A DNA stretch of 64,000 bases from Enterococcus sp. 4G2_DIV0659 (lineage in GTDB: Bacteria > Bacillota > Bacilli > Lactobacillales > Enterococcaceae), in contig NZ_NGLE02000001.1 of the NCBI RefSeq assembly GCF_002140715.2, positions 2,942,001 to 3,006,000 on the forward strand, given 5' to 3'. Below, piece after piece: positions 19,244 through 29,740 of the stretch (positions are counted from its first letter, which is position 1; the number at the start of each line of letters is the position of its first letter). The notes under the pieces were generated by a model, which did no database searches, was not told the origin of the DNA, and saw only the letters and a program-made list of their open reading frames with translations. The translations under genes and the position numbers were made by a program.

Positions 19244-19286
19244 GAACAAAGGCAAATATTACAAAAATTTGCCTTTGTTCTTTTTT
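19244..19286. terminator. Terminator after mgtA
   Basis: GAACAAAGGCAAAT (19244-19257) pairs perfectly with ATTTGCCTTTGTTC (19267-19280), followed by six T. Confidence 0.92.
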
Positions 19287-19431
19287 ATTTTTTTGAAAAA
19301 GTCTATGCATTTTTTTAGAAAATAATTTCTAACTTGAATCGTTTCTGTAACATAACAATGTTCAAAGGTACTATAACAGACGATTGTCAACAGATATGTT
19401 CATGCATCCTTTTTGTAAAACGGTTTCTTGT

Positions 19432-19449
19432 TTGTGATTTTTATCACTA
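19432..19449. promoter_or_regulatory. Candidate Rex operator upstream of pdhA
   Basis: TTGTGATTTTTATCACTA matches the Rex pattern TTGTGAW-N4-WTCACAA at all but one defined position. It lies 183 bp before pdhA, in the region expected for the promoter, and rex itself is encoded in this window. Binding is inferred. Confidence 0.55.
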
Positions 19450-19610
19450 ACCTTTGGTACGAAAGGATTCGAGTATTTTAATGAATTTTAAAGAATTGCC
19501 AACTTTTTACTTGCTCTTTTATCTGTTTAGTGATAATTTGTAAGTGTAGTCGATAAAAAGTAATACAGTTTTTAATGCTGTTTTATTTTTTACGAAATAA
19601 AGAAACGTAA

Positions 19611-20747
<1,137 letters not shown>

Positions 20748-20749
20748 TC

Positions 20750-21727
20750 ATGGCACAAAAAACAATGATCCAAGCAATTACAGATGCCTTAGCTCTTGAA
20801 TTAGAGAAAGACGAAAACGTACTGATCTTCGGTGAAGACGTTGGTAAAAACGGCGGAGTTTTCCGTGCAACTGAAGGCTTACAAGAAAAATTTGGCGAAG
20901 ACCGTGTCTTCGATACTCCTTTAGCAGAATCTGGAATCGGTGGTTTAGCTTTCGGTTTAGCGTTAGAAGGGTACCGTCCAGTTCCTGAAATCCAATTCTT
21001 TGGATTCGTATTTGAAGTCTTTGACGAAATCGTTGGTCAAATGGCTCGTACTCGTTACCGTATGGGCGGAACACGTAACATGCCAATTACTGTTCGTGCG
21101 CCATTTGGTGGTGGTGTGCATACACCAGAACTTCACTCAGATAACTTGGAAGGGCTAATTGCTCAATCTCCTGGTATCCGTGTGGTTATCCCATCAAACC
21201 CATATGATGCAAAAGGACTATTGATTTCTGCAATCAGAAGCAATGACCCTGTTGTTTACCTAGAGCACATGAAACTTTACCGTTCTTTCCGTGAGGAAGT
21301 GCCAGATGAAGCGTACGAAGTGCCTTTAGATAAAGCTGCTGTAACTCGTGAAGGTACAGATATTTCTATCATCACTTACGGTGCAATGGTTCGTGAAGCA
21401 ATCAAAGCTGCTGACAACTTAGCGAAAGACAATATTTCTGCTGAAATCATTGACTTACGTACTGTCGCTCCTTTAGATGTTGAAACAATCATCAAATCAG
21501 TAGAAAAAACTGGTCGCGTAGTCGTTGTTCAAGAAGCACAAAAACAAGCTGGCGTTGGCGCTATGGTTGTTTCTGAAATTTCTGAACGCGCAGTATTATC
21601 ATTAGAAGCGCCAATTGGCCGTGTATCTGCTCCAGATACAATCTTCCCATTTGGACAAGCAGAAAACATTTGGTTGCCAAATGCTAAAGATATCGAAGCG
21701 AAAGCTAGAGAAATCGCAGAATTTTAA
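20750..21727 (+). CDS. pdhB: Pyruvate dehydrogenase E1 beta subunit
   Basis: 325 aa, starting 2 nt after pdhA with GAAGGAG upstream, so co-translated. Characteristic sequence: '[20 protein letters not shown]', '[20 protein letters not shown]', and the transketolase C-terminal domain '[20 protein letters not shown]'. It forms the E1 heterotetramer with PdhA. A long hairpin separates it from pdhC. Confidence 0.97.
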   Translation: MAQKTMIQAITDALALELEKDENVLIFGEDVGKNGGVFRATEGLQEKFGEDRVFDTPLAESGIGGLAFGLALEGYRPVPEIQFFGFVFEVFDEIVGQMARTRYRMGGTRNMPITVRAPFGGGVHTPELHSDNLEGLIAQSPGIRVVIPSNPYDAKGLLISAIRSNDPVVYLEHMKLYRSFREEVPDEAYEVPLDKAAVTREGTDISIITYGAMVREAIKAADNLAKDNISAEIIDLRTVAPLDVETIIKSVEKTGRVVVVQEAQKQAGVGAMVVSEISERAVLSLEAPIGRVSAPDTIFPFGQAENIWLPNAKDIEAKAREIAEF

Positions 21728-21751
21728 TTAAAAACTAGAATGAAGTTGCTT

Positions 21752-21812
21752 AAACAGCATACCTAGATTTTCACGTGATTATTTCGTCACGTGGAAATTT
21801 AGCGCTGTTGTT
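21752..21812 (+). other. Long intercistronic hairpin between pdhB and pdhC
   Basis: AACAGC...AGATTTTCACGTGA and TCACGTGGAAATTT...GCTGTT fold into an interrupted stem of about 20 bp with an 8-nt loop. No T run follows immediately, so it is more likely an RNA processing or stability element, or a weak attenuator, than a full terminator. Confidence 0.6.
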
Positions 21813-21865
21813 TTCCGCAGTTTTCCAGTTAGACAGATATGATAAAGGAAGGGAAGGCTTAAAAA

Positions 21866-23509
21866 ATGGCTTATCAATTTAAATTACCAGATATTGGTGA
21901 AGGTATTGCAGAAGGCGAAATCGTAAAATGGTTCGTTAAAGCAGGAGATACCATCAATGAAGATGATACATTATTAGAAGTTCAAAACGATAAATCTGTA
22001 GAAGAGATTCCATCTCCTGTTACAGGAACAGTTAAAGCAATCGTAGTACCAGAAGGCACAGTAGCAAACGTTGGAGATGTATTGATCGAAATCGATGCAC
22101 CAGGGCATCCTGAAAATGATGCAGCACCAGCTGCTCCTGCTCAAGAACAAACGCCTGCTCAACCAGCAGCTACTCCAGAAGCACCAGTAGCTGACAATGG
22201 CGGCGGTGTTTTCCAATTTAAATTACCAGATATCGGTGAAGGTATTGCAGAAGGCGAAATCGTAAAATGGTTCGTTAAAGCAGGCGATACAATTAACGAA
22301 GATGATACTTTATTGGAAGTTCAAAACGACAAATCTGTTGAAGAAATTCCTTCACCAGTTACAGGTACAGTTAAAAACATCGTTGTTCCAGAAGGTACAG
22401 TAGCAAATGTCGGAGATGTATTGATCGAAATCGATGCACCAGGACATAACTCTGCACCAAGTTCAGCTCCAGCACCAAGTGCTCCTGCTCAAACAGAACA
22501 AGCAGCACCAGCACCTGCAGCGTCAACAGGCGTAGTAGCAGCGGCTGATCCAAACAAACGTGTCTTGGCTATGCCATCAGTACGCCAATTTGCTCGTGAA
22601 AAAGATGTTGATATCACACAAGTTGCGCCAACTGGTAAAGGCGGACGTGTGACAAAAGCAGATATCGAAAGCTTTATCTCAGGCGGCGGACAAGCAGCAG
22701 CGCCAGCACAAGCTGAACAAACTGCAGCAACACCACAAGCAACAGCTACAACTGAATCAGCAGCACCAAAAGCGCCTGCTAAACCATTTGTTTCTGATTT
22801 AGGCGAAGCTGAAACTCGTGAGAAAATGACTCCAACACGTAAAGCAATTGCTAAAGCGATGGTTAACAGTAAACATACTGCACCACACGTTACATTGCAT
22901 GACGAAGTTGAAGTATCTAAATTATGGGATCATCGTAAGAAATTTAAAGATGTTGCTGCTGCAAACGGCACAAAATTAACATTCTTACCATACGTTGTGA
23001 AAGCATTGACAGCAACAGTTCAAAAATTCCCAATCTTGAATGCATCAATTGATGATGCCGCTCAAGAAATCGTTTATAAAAACTACTATAACATTGGTAT
23101 CGCAACAGATACTGATCATGGTTTATATGTACCAAACGTTAAAAATGCGAACACTAAGAGTATGTTTGCAATCGCTGATGAAATCAACGAAAAAGCAGCT
23201 CTTGCAATTGAAGGCAAATTAACTGGTGCGGATATGCGTGATGGTTCTATCACAATCAGTAATATTGGTTCAGTTGGTGGCGGCTGGTTCACACCAGTTA
23301 TCAACTACCCTGAAGTTGCTATTTTAGGTGTTGGTACGATTGCTACTCAACCAGTTGTAAATGCAGACGGTGAGATCGTTGTTGGACGTGTCATGAAACT
23401 TTCAATGAGTTTTGATCACCGTATCGTTGATGGCGCAACTGCTCAAAAAGCAATGAACAACATCAAGCGTTTATTAGCTGATCCAGAATTATTATTAATG
23501 GAAGGATGA
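21866..23509 (+). CDS. pdhC: Dihydrolipoamide acetyltransferase (E2 of pyruvate dehydrogenase)
   Basis: 547 aa. Domain order: lipoyl domain 1 (about residues 2-80, lipoylated Lys in '[10 protein letters not shown]'), Ala/Pro linker, lipoyl domain 2 (about 115-194, same motif), linker, E1/E3-binding domain (about 232-270, '[20 protein letters not shown]'), Ala/Gln-rich linker, and catalytic domain (about 310-547) ending with the active-site '[11 protein letters not shown]'. Two lipoyl domains are common in enterococcal and lactic E2. The two are almost identical at protein level. The core E2 transfers acetyl groups to CoA. Confidence 0.97.
   Translation: MAYQFKLPDIGEGIAEGEIVKWFVKAGDTINEDDTLLEVQNDKSVEEIPSPVTGTVKAIVVPEGTVANVGDVLIEIDAPGHPENDAAPAAPAQEQTPAQPAATPEAPVADNGGGVFQFKLPDIGEGIAEGEIVKWFVKAGDTINEDDTLLEVQNDKSVEEIPSPVTGTVKNIVVPEGTVANVGDVLIEIDAPGHNSAPSSAPAPSAPAQTEQAAPAPAASTGVVAAADPNKRVLAMPSVRQFAREKDVDITQVAPTGKGGRVTKADIESFISGGGQAAAPAQAEQTAATPQATATTESAAPKAPAKPFVSDLGEAETREKMTPTRKAIAKAMVNSKHTAPHVTLHDEVEVSKLWDHRKKFKDVAAANGTKLTFLPYVVKALTATVQKFPILNASIDDAAQEIVYKNYYNIGIATDTDHGLYVPNVKNANTKSMFAIADEINEKAALAIEGKLTGADMRDGSITISNIGSVGGGWFTPVINYPEVAILGVGTIATQPVVNADGEIVVGRVMKLSMSFDHRIVDGATAQKAMNNIKRLLADPELLLMEG
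21875..22447 (+). repeat. Duplicated lipoyl domain coding repeat in pdhC
   Basis: Two copies of 234 nt, 21875-22108 and 22214-22447, encode 78-residue lipoyl domains that differ at one residue that I can see (Ala versus Asn after 'TGTVK'). The DNA is also highly similar, with mostly third-position differences, pointing to recent duplication or gene conversion. Confidence 0.9.
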
Positions 23510-23516
23510 TTATCAC

Positions 23517-24923
23517 ATGGTAGTAGGAGATTTCGCCATTGAATTAGATACAGTCGTAATTGGTTCAGGCCCTGGAGGATACGTTGCAGCGATTCGTGCT
23601 GCTGAAATGGGTCAAAAAGTTGCGATCATTGAACGTGAGTTTATCGGCGGTGTATGTTTGAACGTTGGATGTATTCCTTCTAAAGCATTGATTGCAGCTG
23701 GACATCACTATCAAGAATCACTAGACTCAACAATGTTTGGTGTAACAGCTAAAGACGTTGAATTAGACTTTACAAAAACACAAGAATGGAAAGACACTAA
23801 AGTAGTTAACACATTAACAAGCGGTGTTGGTTTCCTTCTTAAAAAACATAAAATCGAAATTATTGAAGGTGAAGCGTTCTTTGTTGATGAAAACACGTTA
23901 CGTGTGATCCACCCAGATTCAGCTCAAACGTACTCATTCAATAATGCAATCGTAGCAACAGGTTCTCGTCCAATCGAAATCCCAGGATTTAAATTTGGCG
24001 GACGTGTCTTAGATTCTACAGGTGGTTTGAACTTGAAAGAAGTACCTAAGAAATTTGTTATCATCGGTGGCGGCGTTATCGGTGCAGAATTAGGTGGAGC
24101 ATATGCGAACCTTGGTTCTGAAGTAACGATTTTAGAAGGTAGCCCTTCAATTTTACCAACGTATGAAAAAGATATGGTTAAACTAGTTACAGATGACTTC
24201 AAGAAGAAAAATGTAACAGTTGTAACCAAAGCAATGGCTAAAGAAGCAATCGACAATGGCGACAGCGTAACGGTTAAATATGAAGTAGACGGCAAAGAAG
24301 AATCAGTCACTGCTGACTATGTAATGGTAACAGTTGGACGTCGTCCAAACACGGATGATCTTGGTTTAGAACAAGCCGGTGTTGAAGTTGGCGAACGTGG
24401 TTTAGTTAAAGTTGACAAACAAGGTAGAACAAGCGTATCAAACATCTTCGCCATTGGTGATATCGTACCAGGCGCTGCTCTTGCTCATAAAGCAAGCTAT
24501 GAAGCCAAAATTGCAGCAGAAGCAATTTCTGGTAAAAAAGTAGAAGTAGACTACAAAGCAATGCCTGCTGTAGCCTTTACTGATCCAGAATTAGCAAGCG
24601 TTGGTATGACAATTGCTGAAGCGAAAGAAGCGGGATTAGAAGCAACAGCATACAAATTCCCATTCGCTGGTAACGGCCGTGCTATTTCTTTAGGTAAAAC
24701 TGAAGGATTCGTACGTTTGGTAACAACAAACGAAGACAATGTGATTATCGGAGCACAAATCGGCGGAGTTGGCGCAAGTGATATGATTTCTGAATTATCA
24801 TTAGCGGTTGAATCTGGCATGAATGCTGAAGATATCGCATTAACAATCCATCCACACCCATCTTTAGGGGAAATTACTATGGATGCTTCTGAATTGGCTT
24901 TAGGTTTGCCAATTCATATTTAA
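23517..24923 (+). CDS. pdhD: Dihydrolipoamide dehydrogenase (E3)
   Basis: 468-aa FAD/NAD disulfide oxidoreductase. Seen: FAD-binding '[20 protein letters not shown]', redox-active disulfide '[15 protein letters not shown]', NAD-binding '[20 protein letters not shown]', second FAD motif 'IFAIGDIV', and the active-site His-Glu region 'HPHPSLGE'. It starts 7 nt after pdhC. It re-oxidises the lipoyl groups of E2 and reduces NAD+, linking the complex to the NADH pool sensed by Rex. Confidence 0.97.
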   Translation: MVVGDFAIELDTVVIGSGPGGYVAAIRAAEMGQKVAIIEREFIGGVCLNVGCIPSKALIAAGHHYQESLDSTMFGVTAKDVELDFTKTQEWKDTKVVNTLTSGVGFLLKKHKIEIIEGEAFFVDENTLRVIHPDSAQTYSFNNAIVATGSRPIEIPGFKFGGRVLDSTGGLNLKEVPKKFVIIGGGVIGAELGGAYANLGSEVTILEGSPSILPTYEKDMVKLVTDDFKKKNVTVVTKAMAKEAIDNGDSVTVKYEVDGKEESVTADYVMVTVGRRPNTDDLGLEQAGVEVGERGLVKVDKQGRTSVSNIFAIGDIVPGAALAHKASYEAKIAAEAISGKKVEVDYKAMPAVAFTDPELASVGMTIAEAKEAGLEATAYKFPFAGNGRAISLGKTEGFVRLVTTNEDNVIIGAQIGGVGASDMISELSLAVESGMNAEDIALTIHPHPSLGEITMDASELALGLPIHI

Positions 24924-24944
24924 TAGCATATTTGTCACACAAAG

Positions 24945-24975
24945 AAAGACCGAGCTGGCCAAGCTCGGTCTTTTG
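24945..24975. terminator. Terminator of the pdh operon
   Basis: AAAGACCGAGCT and AGCTCGGTCTTTT form a GC-containing 12-bp stem followed by a T run. Confidence 0.95.
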
Positions 24976-25243
24976 TCTATATATATTGTTATTTTATTTG
25001 GTTAGAAATAAACACTATTTTTACATAGCATGTCTGTTTTTTTAGAATATATAATGAAAAAATAAAGAGATTATTGGTTTTTTTGAAAAGAAAAGAGAAT
25101 AAAAGAAGTCTTTTGTGCATAGTTGAAATTGATAAACTATTGTAATGTTATATCTATTTAAATGACACACGAATATGGTAAGATTTTTGTATTCTAAATT
25201 TTAGATAGTTTAAAATTTTCTGGAGAGGAACGTATGCCAACTT
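24976..25243. other. AT-rich non-coding region before ccdA
   Basis: No gene or clear regulatory motif beyond AT-rich promoter-like sequence and the ribosome-binding site GGAGAGG at 25222-25228. Confidence 0.5.
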
Positions 25244-25918
25244 ATGTTTTCATTTATTCTTTTTTTAGAAGGAGTACTTACATTTATTTCACCTTGCATC
25301 TTGCCCTTGCTTCCTGTATATCTTACCTATTTTTTAGGTACAAATAATGAGAAGAGTAAAATGGATTCCTTACTGAGAATTTTTTCATTTATTGGTGGTT
25401 TTTCGTTTATTTTTATAATAATGGGAATGCTTGCTAGTTACATTAACCAATACTTGATTTTATACCGAACGCAAATACAGCTGGTTACTGGGATTTTAGT
25501 TATCCTTGCAGGGCTTAAGATGGCAGAACTAATTCGTTTGCCAAAATTTCCCCGTCTTTTTCCTAACATTCAATATTCTGGAAAATTTACTTCATATTTT
25601 TCCTTGTTCTTATTTGGGATTATTTTTGCGATTGGCTGGTCGCCTTGTTTAGGAACTTTTTTAGGCACAGCGTTACTAATTGCTTCGCAGCACGGAACGG
25701 CTGTTATGGGGGGATGGCTTTTATTTATTTACTCTATGGGATTAGCCCTTCCGTTTATTCTTTGCACGCTTTTCATCGATTCGTTTAAAGGCATTTTTGC
25801 AACGATCAAGAAAAATTATAAATTAATAAATCTTATTTCGGGTCTATTATTGATTGTTGTTGGGATTTTTATGATGACAGGCTGGATTAACTATTTACAA
25901 TTGTTTGTACCAAGATAG
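25244..25918 (+). CDS. ccdA: CcdA-like thiol-disulfide transmembrane electron carrier
   Basis: 224 aa with six transmembrane helices and the two paired motifs of the CcdA/DsbD-beta family: 'FISPCILPLLPVYL' in helix 1 and 'IGWSPCLGTFLG' in helix 4, each with the redox cysteine. It would move electrons from cytoplasmic thioredoxin to an extracytoplasmic thioredoxin-like protein, here the TlpA homologue encoded next. The start is odd: ATG 25244 is 15 nt from GGAGAGG, while the well-spaced ATG at 25234 is out of frame and would join this frame if the T7 run at 25260-25266 were T6. The longer form would give the N-terminus 'MPTYVFIYSFLEG'. Confidence 0.88.
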   Translation: MFSFILFLEGVLTFISPCILPLLPVYLTYFLGTNNEKSKMDSLLRIFSFIGGFSFIFIIMGMLASYINQYLILYRTQIQLVTGILVILAGLKMAELIRLPKFPRLFPNIQYSGKFTSYFSLFLFGIIFAIGWSPCLGTFLGTALLIASQHGTAVMGGWLLFIYSMGLALPFILCTLFIDSFKGIFATIKKNYKLINLISGLLLIVVGIFMMTGWINYLQLFVPR

Positions 25919-25930
25919 GAGGAAATCAGT

Positions 25931-26488
25931 GTGAAAAAGAAACCTATTTTTTTGCTTCTTAGTTTGATTGTGTTATTAAGTGCTAGTTTTTTCATGTATA
26001 CAAAATTAAAGTCAAGTGAGGACATTAATATAAGTATTGAACCAGATGCTAAAGATATTCCTGATAATAAAATTACCGAAGATGCGTTCAATATATCATT
26101 TCAAGACAATGAAGGAAAAGAACGGAAACTTTCTGAATTTAAAGGTAAACCAATTGTTCTTAATTTTTGGGCAAGCTGGTGTCCGCCTTGTAGACAAGAA
26201 ATGCCAATGTTTCAAAAAGCTTATGAGTTAGATTCTGATGTACAGTATCTGCTAATCAATCAAACAGATGGCTATCGAGAAACAAAACAAAAGGCTCAAG
26301 AATTTATGACGAATGAAAAACTTACGATGCCACTTTATTATGATGAAACAGGGGATAGTATGATAAAATATGGACTTAATGCATTACCAATGACTGTTTT
26401 TATTGATGCAGATGGAGTGATTAAAGGAAAGTCTTTAGGGGCTTTAAATGAGTCTAGTTTCAAAACGTATTTAGACAAAATTAATTAA
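25931..26488 (+). CDS. Membrane-anchored TlpA/ResA-like thioredoxin
   Basis: 185 aa, GTG start with TAGGAGG 8 nt upstream. One N-terminal membrane anchor (about residues 5-24), linker, then a thioredoxin fold with active site 'NFWASWCPPCRQEMP' and the cis-proline region 'LNALPMTVFIDADG'. It probably faces the outside and reduces extracytoplasmic disulfides with electrons from CcdA (12 nt upstream). Unlike the usual cytochrome c role of ResA, no cytochrome genes are nearby. Confidence 0.92.
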   Translation: MKKKPIFLLLSLIVLLSASFFMYTKLKSSEDINISIEPDAKDIPDNKITEDAFNISFQDNEGKERKLSEFKGKPIVLNFWASWCPPCRQEMPMFQKAYELDSDVQYLLINQTDGYRETKQKAQEFMTNEKLTMPLYYDETGDSMIKYGLNALPMTVFIDADGVIKGKSLGALNESSFKTYLDKIN

Positions 26489-26570
26489 AGTTTATTAAGT
26501 GGGTAGGGGCTAATTTTTAATTTTGTGTCTCAATAATAGAGCGAAGAAGAATCAAGAGAGGTATAATTTT

Positions 26571-26996
26571 ATGAAAAAAGTTACTCGAAATCTTATCTTA
26601 TTAAACGTTCTTGTTTGGGCAGTTGGCGCTTGTGTTTACTTTGTTACCATAAAGAGAGAACAAAGTTTTTTGAAAAACAACGAGCAACTGATTAAAGAAA
26701 TGGTTTCTTTTCAAACATATGATGAATACAAAGAAAAAGAATCATATCTAGCAACAAAAATGACCAAAACTGTTTTAGATCAGGTATGTCCGATTGTTCA
26801 AGTTAGTGGAGAAGTACCGAAAATAACGATTGATAATATGAAAACAACGTATTCAAATTTTCAAAAAAATAAAATTGAAATTGCTGTTTCGTTTAATAGG
26901 AGTGTGGCTAAAAGCCCCAAGCGGTTAATTGAACTTAAGGCAGTATATACCAAAAATAAAGACAAATGGCTGATGAGTCACTATAATTATATTTAA
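26571..26996 (+). CDS. Hypothetical membrane-anchored protein with a single conserved Cys (copy 1)
   Basis: 141 aa; ATG 26571 has GAGAGG 9 nt upstream. N-terminal membrane helix (residues 8-28), then an extracytoplasmic domain of about 110 residues. The exposed part has a single Cys in 'LDQVCPIVQVSGEVPK'; another Cys lies in the membrane helix. It aligns by eye with the next gene product: anchor, 'DxxCPxxxxxS', 'xxxMKTxxSxxxxxxxx(I/V)xxxFxxxxxxxP' and the end 'KDKW(L)M'. Part of the ccdA-tlpA operon by spacing and strand. Family not recognised. Confidence 0.75.
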   Translation: MKKVTRNLILLNVLVWAVGACVYFVTIKREQSFLKNNEQLIKEMVSFQTYDEYKEKESYLATKMTKTVLDQVCPIVQVSGEVPKITIDNMKTTYSNFQKNKIEIAVSFNRSVAKSPKRLIELKAVYTKNKDKWLMSHYNYI

Positions 26997-27032
26997 AAAT
27001 CATTGGTTTAAACGAATAGGAAGATGGAATAA

Positions 27033-27491
27033 ATGAAGAAAAAATATTTACTTATAGGGAGTATAATTTTAATAATGCTGGGTGTTAGTTTTTGGCAATA
27101 TACTTCTTATACAGCAAACAAAAAGAAAGCCGTCGTAGAGGAATTCAAAAAATATAATGAAACACTGGTGTATGATATTTTTTATTACTCTCCTGACATT
27201 CCTAATGAAGAAAAGCGATTAAGCTTGAAAAAAAGAATGGACACCAAATTAGTAGACTCAATGTGCCCGCCAATTCCACAAATAAGTAAACCAGTTACGC
27301 AACCTGTAAATGAACTGATAGATATGAAGACAAAAGCAATCAAGAGTATTTCTGATAGGCAAAGAAAAGTAACAACTACATTTACAATTAAAACCCCTGA
27401 AGGCACGAAATTTCCACAAAAAGTGGAAGCGGAGTATAAAGAGAAAGATGGCAAATGGGTTATGGAGAAAATTCAGCCGATTGCTGAATGA
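27033..27491 (+). CDS. Hypothetical membrane-anchored protein with a single Cys (copy 2)
   Basis: 152 aa, AGGAAGATGG upstream of ATG 27033. It has an N-terminal membrane helix (about residues 5-23) and a soluble extracytoplasmic domain with one Cys in 'VDSMCPPIPQIS'. It ends 'KDGKWVMEKIQPIAE', matching 'KDKWLMSHYNYI' of copy 1, so the two are probably paralogues. Co-oriented with ccdA and the TlpA gene. The lone Cys-Pro motif could be the substrate of the thiol pathway, but that is inference. Confidence 0.75.
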   Translation: MKKKYLLIGSIILIMLGVSFWQYTSYTANKKKAVVEEFKKYNETLVYDIFYYSPDIPNEEKRLSLKKRMDTKLVDSMCPPIPQISKPVTQPVNELIDMKTKAIKSISDRQRKVTTTFTIKTPEGTKFPQKVEAEYKEKDGKWVMEKIQPIAE

Positions 27492-27591
27492 TCGGGGTAG
27501 TAGAGAAGGCTTAATCTTAATAGAGTTTTTTTAGTATTTTTCATTAAAAATGATATTTAGGTTTAAAATAGCAATGATATTCTTGAGGGAT

Positions 27592-27633
27592 GTCAGATGA
27601 TTTAATCTTAAAGAAATCTGATGACTCTTTTTT
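27592..27633 (+). terminator. Terminator after the ccdA cluster
   Basis: GTCA...GATTT and AAATC...TGAC form a stem with a 3-nt internal loop, followed by TCTTTTTT. Genes converge here. Confidence 0.6.
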
Positions 27634-27701
27634 ATTTTATACAAAAAATACTGATGATTTCTCACCAACATTAGAAAGAATATGTTTTTAGTTTATTGCG
27701 A

Positions 27702-29252
27702 TTACTTGTGATTAGATAAAGTATTTGTATCAGTTGTAAAAAATCTGAAGTAAAAACCATTAGCAGACAACATATAAATGATTGGTAAATACTGAATCAG
27801 ATACCTAGATCTACCTCCTTCAAACAGAAGAAGATATAAAAAGGCACCTAAAATGCTTAATTTAAAAACAGCTAAGGTGATATCTTGATCATCATCTTGA
27901 AAGTTTTTTTGAGTGACGAAAAGCAAGCCTATTAAAGTGATTAGCCACAATATGTGCATGAAAAATCTTATTGTTTTAACTCTTTCGCCTTGTTGATAAT
28001 ACGTATCCCTTAAAAGATTTTTTATGGGATTTTTTGAGTCTTCAGAAACTTGAGCAGTTCCATCAATACCCCAACCAAAATCGCCACGATCAGTATTATA
28101 AATATGCTTTTTAAACAAAAACTTTGTATAACCTGTGAAGCCATATCTTTTTAAACGTTCTTTAATTTTTGAATTGGCATAGTCGATTTTTTCTTTTTGT
28201 GTAGGGAGAGAGATTATTGCAGCCGTATCAGTTTCGCTGAAACCACCGTTACCATTTAAGCCCATCATTATAAAATGTTGCCAAGGTTTAGCTTTATCTT
28301 TATCAAGAACAATAAGAGATTGGTGTTCTTCGAATGTATGAAAAAGTGTAACTGTTCCAGTGAAAGAAAGGAAGAAAAGCAAAGATACTACTATTGCCTT
28401 CTTTAAATGCTTTTTTTTATGAGTTGTTATCAAAATAATGGATTCTACTATTGCATATGCAACTAAGAAAACAATAGAGGAGGGTTTTAATAAATAAGAA
28501 ATAGCAATTAAAATACCTAGAATAATACTAAAAATTTTATTAGATTTGTTTTTAACTAGTGAATATACCCAAAAAATAACACTAATTATAGGTAAAATGA
28601 TGGTATCTGTATAAACTACCAATATCCAAGGCGATAACGCTAACGAAATAAGTGCTAGATAAAATGAAATATAAGCTATTTTTGTGTTAAATAGATTTTT
28701 TGCTGCTAGAAAGATAAAAATAAAGCCAATATCCATAAAAATTGTATTTACTAGTTGCCAAAATAACCAAGAATAGCCTAGAGAATGATGAATAAAATTA
28801 CCTAATTGACTTATAAAATACATTAAAAAGAAAAACAAGCTATTATTTGGATTTTTTGATAAATAAATACTAGCAATAGAGTTTGGTGAATGCTTTATTA
28901 ACTCTGTTACGCTAGAGTGAATGGCATCTACATCCCAGCCGATCGGTACATGAATAAAGTAAAGTATAATTATTTGTAACATGAAGATGAAGACAAAACT
29001 TATTCTTGTGATTATTGAGAGATGTTTTTTCGAAAAATCAAAAAGCTTATAACATATATTTTTCACGTACAATCGTATGCTTTTTGAAAAAAGTATGACA
29101 CTGATAATACAAAGAAAAATGAGTAATCCACCCCAAATCTTGTTATTAATATTTGAGATGTCTAATAGGCTACTTCTAAGCGAACCATAAAATGTAAGAA
29201 GAATGGATAGAAGAAATGCATAGTTTAAAAGGGAAAACATTGTTTTTTTCAT
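27702..29252 (-). CDS. Polytopic GT-C-type membrane glycosyltransferase
   Basis: 516 aa with about eleven hydrophobic helices. After the second or third helix comes the acidic motif 'IGWDVDAIHSSV', the position where GT-C enzymes (PMT/ArnT types) have catalytic or metal-binding Asp residues; a large extracellular loop follows the late helices ('WGIDGTAQVS'). GT-C proteins transfer sugars from polyprenyl-phosphate donors outside the membrane, often decorating cell-wall polymers. I start at ATG 29252 because CAGGAGA lies 8 nt upstream. No other envelope-sugar genes are adjacent. Confidence 0.75.
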   Translation of the reverse strand: MKKTMFSLLNYAFLLSILLTFYGSLRSSLLDISNINNKIWGGLLIFLCIISVILFSKSIRLYVKNICYKLFDFSKKHLSIITRISFVFIFMLQIIILYFIHVPIGWDVDAIHSSVTELIKHSPNSIASIYLSKNPNNSLFFFLMYFISQLGNFIHHSLGYSWLFWQLVNTIFMDIGFIFIFLAAKNLFNTKIAYISFYLALISLALSPWILVVYTDTIILPIISVIFWVYSLVKNKSNKIFSIILGILIAISYLLKPSSIVFLVAYAIVESIILITTHKKKHLKKAIVVSLLFFLSFTGTVTLFHTFEEHQSLIVLDKDKAKPWQHFIMMGLNGNGGFSETDTAAIISLPTQKEKIDYANSKIKERLKRYGFTGYTKFLFKKHIYNTDRGDFGWGIDGTAQVSEDSKNPIKNLLRDTYYQQGERVKTIRFFMHILWLITLIGLLFVTQKNFQDDDQDITLAVFKLSILGAFLYLLLFEGGRSRYLIQYLPIIYMLSANGFYFRFFTTDTNTLSNHK

Positions 29253-29360
29253 ATAAAAATCTCCTGAAATGTATTCTAATGCTGTGATTATTATTAATAA
29301 ATTCAAATTGGTACTCACTTATTATAGAACAATCTATTGGATTAAGAAATATCTAAAGAC

Positions 29361-29407
29361 AAAAACGCCTAAAAGTTAAAGTGAAACCTTAGCTTTTAGG
29401 CGTTTTT
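29361..29407. terminator. Terminator downstream of yerC
   Basis: AAAAACGCCTAAAAG and CTTTTAGGCGTTTTT form a long stem with T runs on both sides. Confidence 0.9.
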
Positions 29408-29425
29408 AGTTACCTATTTTTTATT

Positions 29426-29740
29426 CTAATGATGTAATAGTTCATCATCTTGTTCATCAATTCTATGAACCATCTCAAGCAGTCCACCATTTCCTTCATC
29501 AATGATCCTTTTGACTCTAGAAATCGTTGTCGTGCTACTGCCAGTGGCTTCTGAAATGTCACTATAAGTTTTATTTAACAGCAGCAACTTTGCTACTTCA
29601 AATCGTTGAATCAACGATTCTAGCTCCTTTAGAGTCATTAAATCATCAAAGTAATTGTAACAATCTTCCAATGTTTCTAAGGCTAATAGAGAACGGAAAA
29701 ACTCATCACCGTGACCATCTTGTATTTTTTCAATTTTCAT
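29426..29740 (-). CDS. yerC: TrpR-like protein YerC/YecD
   Basis: 104-aa helical DNA-binding protein. The helix-turn-helix is 'KTYSDISEATGSSTTTISRV', preceded by 'DDLMTLKELESLIQRFEVAK', the signature of the YerC/YecD family related to the Trp repressor. ATG 29740 has GGAGG 7 nt upstream; the longer frame to 29809 was rejected. Its targets are unknown. Confidence 0.88.
   Translation of the reverse strand: MKIEKIQDGHGDEFFRSLLALETLEDCYNYFDDLMTLKELESLIQRFEVAKLLLLNKTYSDISEATGSSTTTISRVKRIIDEGNGGLLEMVHRIDEQDDELLHH

Noticed and set aside
19104..19325. 73-codon frame after mgtA
   Set aside because: It runs through a perfect terminator hairpin (19244-19280), has no ribosome-binding site and encodes low-complexity Phe/Lys sequence.
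19410..19425. TGTAAAACGGTTTC as a CcpA cre site before pdhA
   Set aside because: The central CG is one base out of register with the cre consensus and at least three positions mismatch.
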